Assembly (NCBI GenBank): GCA_022072405.1
Contig: JAJVHX010000008.1
Coordinates: 62,001-126,000 of the forward strand
Reading direction: 5' to 3'
From: Phycisphaerae bacterium
GTDB lineage: Bacteria; Planctomycetota; Phycisphaerae; UBA1845; CAIVHJ01
Length of the DNA: 64,000 bases
A program made the position numbers and the translations under genes. The notes below the pieces were generated by a model, which searched no databases, was not told the DNA's origin, and worked only from the letters and a program-made list of their open reading frames with translations. Each line of letters opens with the position of its first letter. Position 1 is the first letter of the stretch. This document shows positions 61,135 to 64,000 of the stretch, piece after piece.

Positions 61135-61379
61135 TGAACCCCCTGCGTCAATACATCGAAACGGAGTTGCACCGGCGGGCCAGCGAACAGGGACAGTCTC
61201 TGCCCCCGTTGACGGACGAGTTTAACTGGCTGGAAGCGGGAGTGATGGATTCCTATTCGTTCCTCGATTTGTTGGCTCGCATCGAGCAGCAATTTAGCGT
61301 CGAAGCCGACCTCAGCGAAGCGGACCCGGCGGAACTGGTCACGCTCGGCGGTTTAACGAAGATATTATCACCCGCGTAG
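61134..61379 (+). CDS. Acyl/peptidyl carrier protein
   Basis: 81 residues. ATG 61134 overlaps the adenylation gene stop (TGATG), so the two are likely coupled. The phosphopantetheine site is Ser40 in GVMDSYSFLDLL, with a typical hydrophobic +1 to +6 run. It probably receives the acid activated by the preceding protein, like DltC with DltA or an NRPS carrier. Its stop codon TAG lies in a CTAG-end-like sequence of a family C repeat. Confidence 0.9.
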   Translation: MNPLRQYIETELHRRASEQGQSLPPLTDEFNWLEAGVMDSYSFLDLLARIEQQFSVEADLSEADPAELVTLGGLTKILSPA

Positions 61380-61418
61380 CGCGGTATAATTAAATACGTT
61401 CGGTCGTGCGGGCTGGTG

Positions 61419-61490
61419 GGTGTGCCACGGTTTTTGTCAGCCGTGGCGAAAGTCGGCTACCCACACGGCACACAGAGCCGTGGCACACGA
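61419..61490 (+). repeat. Hairpin repeat, family C unit
   Basis: Contains GTGTGCCACGG...GCCGTGGCG and ACACAGAGCCGTGGCACAC. It is the same unit as at 28984-29044 and 29939-30004, with the same bounding GTGCCACGG/CCGTGGCAC. A left end like TAGCGCGGTATAATTAA lies at 61377-61393. The right end was not recognisable. Confidence 0.7.
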
Positions 61491-61542
61491 GCAGTCATAC
61501 GGTGTTGCGGCGTATAACATTATTCTGCTGCGGTGGATTATT

Positions 61543-62694
61543 ATGTCCGACTCCCCGGCATCAATGTCTATCATTCCCTGTGCTGCTGAGCAGACGGCAG
61601 CGCTGAGGCGCTTTATTGACGAACATTGGCGGCGAGGACACATTCTGTCCCGCGATGAGGAGTTGCTGCGCTGGCAATATGATCCGCGGCGATTCGATCG
61701 GGAGCCGTTCACCGGGCCGACGGTTCTGCTGGCCTGGGAGGAGCAGAAGATCGTCGGGATGCAGGCGATGATTCCGGTACGTTTCAACCTGCTAGGGCGC
61801 GTGGTGGCGGGAGTCTGGCTGTCCAATCTGCTGGGTATTCCGCAGGCCCGCAGCAAAGGGGTCGGGTTGAAGCTGCTCTGGGCGGTGCGGGCGTTGAAGC
61901 TGGATGCGGTGTTTGATCTGGGGATCAATGACACGGTGCAGAAGCTCTTTGCCGGCCTGGGCTATGAAATTATTGAGGAGTTGCCGCGCTGGGTGGCGGT
62001 ATTGCAGGCGGAGAAAATGACCCGATTGATGATGGACACGAATCCGCATCACGATCTGGCGGCGGTGGTGCGACGGGTGCAGGAAATGTACACTCCGCCC
62101 AGCCGCCGGGTCGAAGCGGGCGATTTGATTCTGGAACCATTGCCGAACTGTTTTGATGAAGCCTGGGAGGTGTTCTGGCGAAGCATTCTGGCTCCGGTAT
62201 TGATTGGCACCGATCGCGGCTACGACTATTTGAATTGGCGCTATATTTCTCATCCGCGTTACCGGTATGAGGGCGTGGTAGTACGACGGGCGCAACAGTA
62301 TCAAGGGTTGGCCATCTGGCGGATCGAGCAGATTCGCGAACGACCGGAGCAGGTCATGCGGCTGGTGGAGTTTCTGGCGACCAATGAATCAGCCGGTGTG
62401 CTGGCAGCGGCAGTGCGGCGAGCGGCTGATGAGCAGCGGGTGGTTTATGCAGATTATTATTGCAGCAGTTTGCGGCTGGCATCGCCTCTGGAGCAGGTGG
62501 GTTTTCATCGTATGATCGCCGCCGCCGATCAGCCGGCCATTCCAACCCGTCTGCAACCGCTGGAGGGAGGCCATTTCCGTATGACTGGGGCATTACGCCT
62601 GTCGAAAACCGTCCAGGTCGAAATGGGGCCTCTGGTCGGTCGGCCGGAGTTGTATATCACCAAGTCTGACGGCGACATGGATCGACCGAATTAA
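61543..62694 (+). CDS. GNAT-like acyltransferase of unknown substrate
   Basis: 383 residues from ATG 61543; the longer open frame overlaps the repeat. N-terminal part: FIDEHWRRGHILSRDEELLRWQYDPRRF, then VGMQAMIPVRFNLLGRVVAGVWLSNLLGIPQARSKGVGLKLL, a CoA-binding GNAT core. INDTVQKLFAGLGYEII follows. The C-terminal half (about 190-383) resembles a second GNAT-like or FemAB-like region. Such proteins often add acyl or amino acid groups to envelope polymers, and the neighbours (adenylation and carrier proteins) fit that idea, but the link is inference. Confidence 0.72.
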   Translation: MSDSPASMSIIPCAAEQTAALRRFIDEHWRRGHILSRDEELLRWQYDPRRFDREPFTGPTVLLAWEEQKIVGMQAMIPVRFNLLGRVVAGVWLSNLLGIPQARSKGVGLKLLWAVRALKLDAVFDLGINDTVQKLFAGLGYEIIEELPRWVAVLQAEKMTRLMMDTNPHHDLAAVVRRVQEMYTPPSRRVEAGDLILEPLPNCFDEAWEVFWRSILAPVLIGTDRGYDYLNWRYISHPRYRYEGVVVRRAQQYQGLAIWRIEQIRERPEQVMRLVEFLATNESAGVLAAAVRRAADEQRVVYADYYCSSLRLASPLEQVGFHRMIAAADQPAIPTRLQPLEGGHFRMTGALRLSKTVQVEMGPLVGRPELYITKSDGDMDRPN

Positions 62695-62696
62695 TA

Positions 62697-62785
62697 GGTA
62701 CTGGTAAATGTTCACCGAGCCGCGACCGTCAGGGAGCGGTCTTCATGGTTTAGTGATTGAATATGATTCAAACTTTACCAGTACC
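62697..62785 (-). mobile_element. MITE-like element, family A
   Basis: 89 bp from GGTACTGGTAAATGTTC to AAACTTTACCAGTACC, with the core in minus orientation. The flanks are AATTAATA at 62689-62696 and GATTAATA at 62786-62793, a duplication with one mismatch. It begins two bases after the GNAT gene stop. Confidence 0.87.
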
Positions 62786-62826
62786 GATTAATATAAAGCA
62801 GTTTCATTTTTATTATAGCAGGTTGT

Positions 62827-62889
62827 TGTGGGCCACTGCGGAATCAGTAGTGGTCAAACACCGCACGGCTCACAGCGCCGTGGCACACC
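62827..62889 (+). repeat. Hairpin repeat, family C unit
   Basis: Contains a diverged GTGGGCCACTGCGG...CACGGCTCACAGCGCCGTGG hairpin. Degenerate outer ends are visible at about 62797-62815 (CAGTTTCATTTTTAT) and 62895-62915 (ATAAAATTAATCC), as in the other copies. Confidence 0.65.
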
Positions 62890-63025
62890 GAACGATACCG
62901 ATAAAATTAATCCACACCCATGACGAATTTACAGATTTGAAATAACGGGGGACACTCTGGCAGGCGGCGCTTTCCTGGAATAAGACAAATTGCGTTGCGG
63001 CCAATCATATCCTGCCGGAATGTCT

Positions 63026-63901
63026 TTACGACGGATCGACCACTTGATGAAGTACGCCCCGAATAAAGTCACGAACTTCCGCCGGGTGGGTCAGGTTGAG
63101 CAGGTGGCCGGCGGATTCGACGATATGTGTCGGCGGGGCGGGCAATTTGGCGAGCGGCATGAGCGGATCCCGTCCACCGTGCAGATGATAAATCGGGCAG
63201 CGCACCTGCGGGGCTTTCTGCCACTGCATGATCATCCGCCCGCCCTGGCGAATCATCTCCAGCGGGGTTCGCATATTCATGTCGCGGAAAACTTCGAGCA
63301 CCTCGGGCGGCATCGGTTCGAGCCATTGCATGGAAAGCCGGCCCAGTCCGTTGGACCAGGCGGCGAAGGTGTCGGGCATCAGGCGGGAAAGCCACTCGAA
63401 CAGTCGCAAAGCGTGATTGAGCGCGGCGGGGTGGGCGGTACTGGACATCAGCACCAGGGCCCGCGGCTGCAGTTGCTCCGCCAGGATCGAAGCCATCATG
63501 CCGCCGAACGATACGCCGCAGATTATATAATCCGCCGGCAAGGTAATCGTCTGCGTCAGGCGCTGGGCATAGGCTTCAATGGTTTCTTCAGGCTGGGGAA
63601 TGGCGAATTTAAGAATTTCATATTTCGGCAGCAGGTCCACCATATTCCCGAACAAGCGTTCATCGGCGCCCAGTCCGGGGATCAGAATCCAGGTGGGGGT
63701 TGGTGCGGCAGGCGGCAATCCGGCGGCGCAGGGGGTGTTTTTGCTGACCAGTTGCTGCAGGTGGCGGCAGAAGATGGCGCTCATGGTCCGGCAGATGCCT
63801 TCGCTTCCGGCGGGCGGGTAGTCCGCGTGTTCGCAGCCATAATCGCACCAGCGGCGCGGCGATGTGGAAGAGTCGGATGATGGGAACGGGTCGGGTGTCA
63901 T
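63026..63901 (-). CDS. Alpha/beta hydrolase
   Basis: 291 residues from ATG 63901, which follows the upstream gene's stop by 13 bases; a later start at 63784 is possible. Conserved region starts at WILIPGLGADERLFGNM. The nucleophile elbow is CGVSFGGMMAS, with Ser in GVSFGG. The late His is in VESAGHLLNLTHP, and HGGRDPLMPL holds the acidic residue. This is the common lipase/thioesterase-like fold; the substrate is unknown. About 60 N-terminal residues are not conserved-looking and may be a misread start. Confidence 0.8.
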   Translation of the reverse strand: MTPDPFPSSDSSTSPRRWCDYGCEHADYPPAGSEGICRTMSAIFCRHLQQLVSKNTPCAAGLPPAAPTPTWILIPGLGADERLFGNMVDLLPKYEILKFAIPQPEETIEAYAQRLTQTITLPADYIICGVSFGGMMASILAEQLQPRALVLMSSTAHPAALNHALRLFEWLSRLMPDTFAAWSNGLGRLSMQWLEPMPPEVLEVFRDMNMRTPLEMIRQGGRMIMQWQKAPQVRCPIYHLHGGRDPLMPLAKLPAPPTHIVESAGHLLNLTHPAEVRDFIRGVLHQVVDPS

Positions 63902-63914
63902 ATGTTGAATGCAT

Positions 63915-64000
63915 TCAGCGGCGGGATTTCTTCAACACGATTAATGGACGATTGGCCCAGGTGAGCGGGGTGAGATCGACCGGGACCGACTGCTGCACCT
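63915..64000 (-). CDS. Partial gene, C-terminus only
   Basis: An open frame enters from the right edge and ends at a TGA (63917-63915). The visible C-terminal part reads VQQSVPVDLTPLTWANR, then PLIVLKKSRR. Too little remains to name a family. It is upstream of, and on the same strand as, the alpha/beta hydrolase. Confidence 0.55.
   Translation of the reverse strand, partial: VQQSVPVDLTPLTWANRPLIVLKKSRR

Overview
The window is a moderately GC-rich bacterial chromosome segment. It probably comes from the Planctomycetota, possibly the Phycisphaerae. The evidence is a type IV prepilin-like secreted protein of the planctomycete kind (GFTLIELLVVI, then an ADGHVE region), many small lipoproteins of unknown function, a ThiD2-ThiE fusion, a bacterial GH3 protein, and many short hairpin repeats scattered between genes. 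The lineage is inferred from gene style; no rRNA gene is present. No tRNA, rRNA, CRISPR array, prophage or complete insertion sequence was recognised.

Layout. 0-15 kb is mostly minus strand: a partial glycosyltransferase, a PhzF-like isomerase, GMP synthase and IMP dehydrogenase, membrane proteins and lipoproteins, then ribBA, thiamine-phosphate synthase and a homocysteine methyltransferase/MTHFR fusion, two thioredoxin-fold proteins and a CobB-type sirtuin. 15-20 kb carries a TolC-like protein, a MacA-like adaptor and a MacB-like ATPase with no permease. 20-29 kb has recG, a prepilin-like protein, a TrkH/TrkA potassium system, birA and a large membrane protein. 29-37 kb has an SDR enzyme, GH3, truB, a Cys-rich lipoprotein, a potassium channel and two ferredoxins. 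37-42 kb has a second glycosyltransferase, a TMTC-like TPR membrane protein and a divergent sigma factor.

42.3-43.7 kb is the most striking region. Three consecutive genes encode RiPP-like precursors with nearly identical double-glycine leaders and Cys/Ser/Thr-rich cores. The first core has six consecutive T-hydrophobic-S/T-x-C-P hexads. A terminator follows, and no maturation enzyme is encoded in the window. Next come aceE, ribH, nusB and ftsY. 49-55.4 kb is an accessory block of small proteins (DUF1801, polysaccharide lyase, DUF4256, VOC, ArsR, double SRPBCC, DUF1905/YdeI-like, DUF1428). 55.6-64 kb holds a DUF642/laminin-B-like lipoprotein and a cluster with a polysaccharide deacetylase, methyltransferase, stand-alone adenylation protein, carrier protein, GNAT protein and alpha/beta hydrolase.

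A family of about 90-bp elements recurs nine times. Their ends are inverted repeats of about 16 bp (GGTACTGGTAAAGTTT or GGTACTGGTATCGTTT). Five copies are flanked by perfect 8-bp direct repeats and two more by near-perfect ones, as expected for a MITE. Two other hairpin repeat families lie at or over stop codons.
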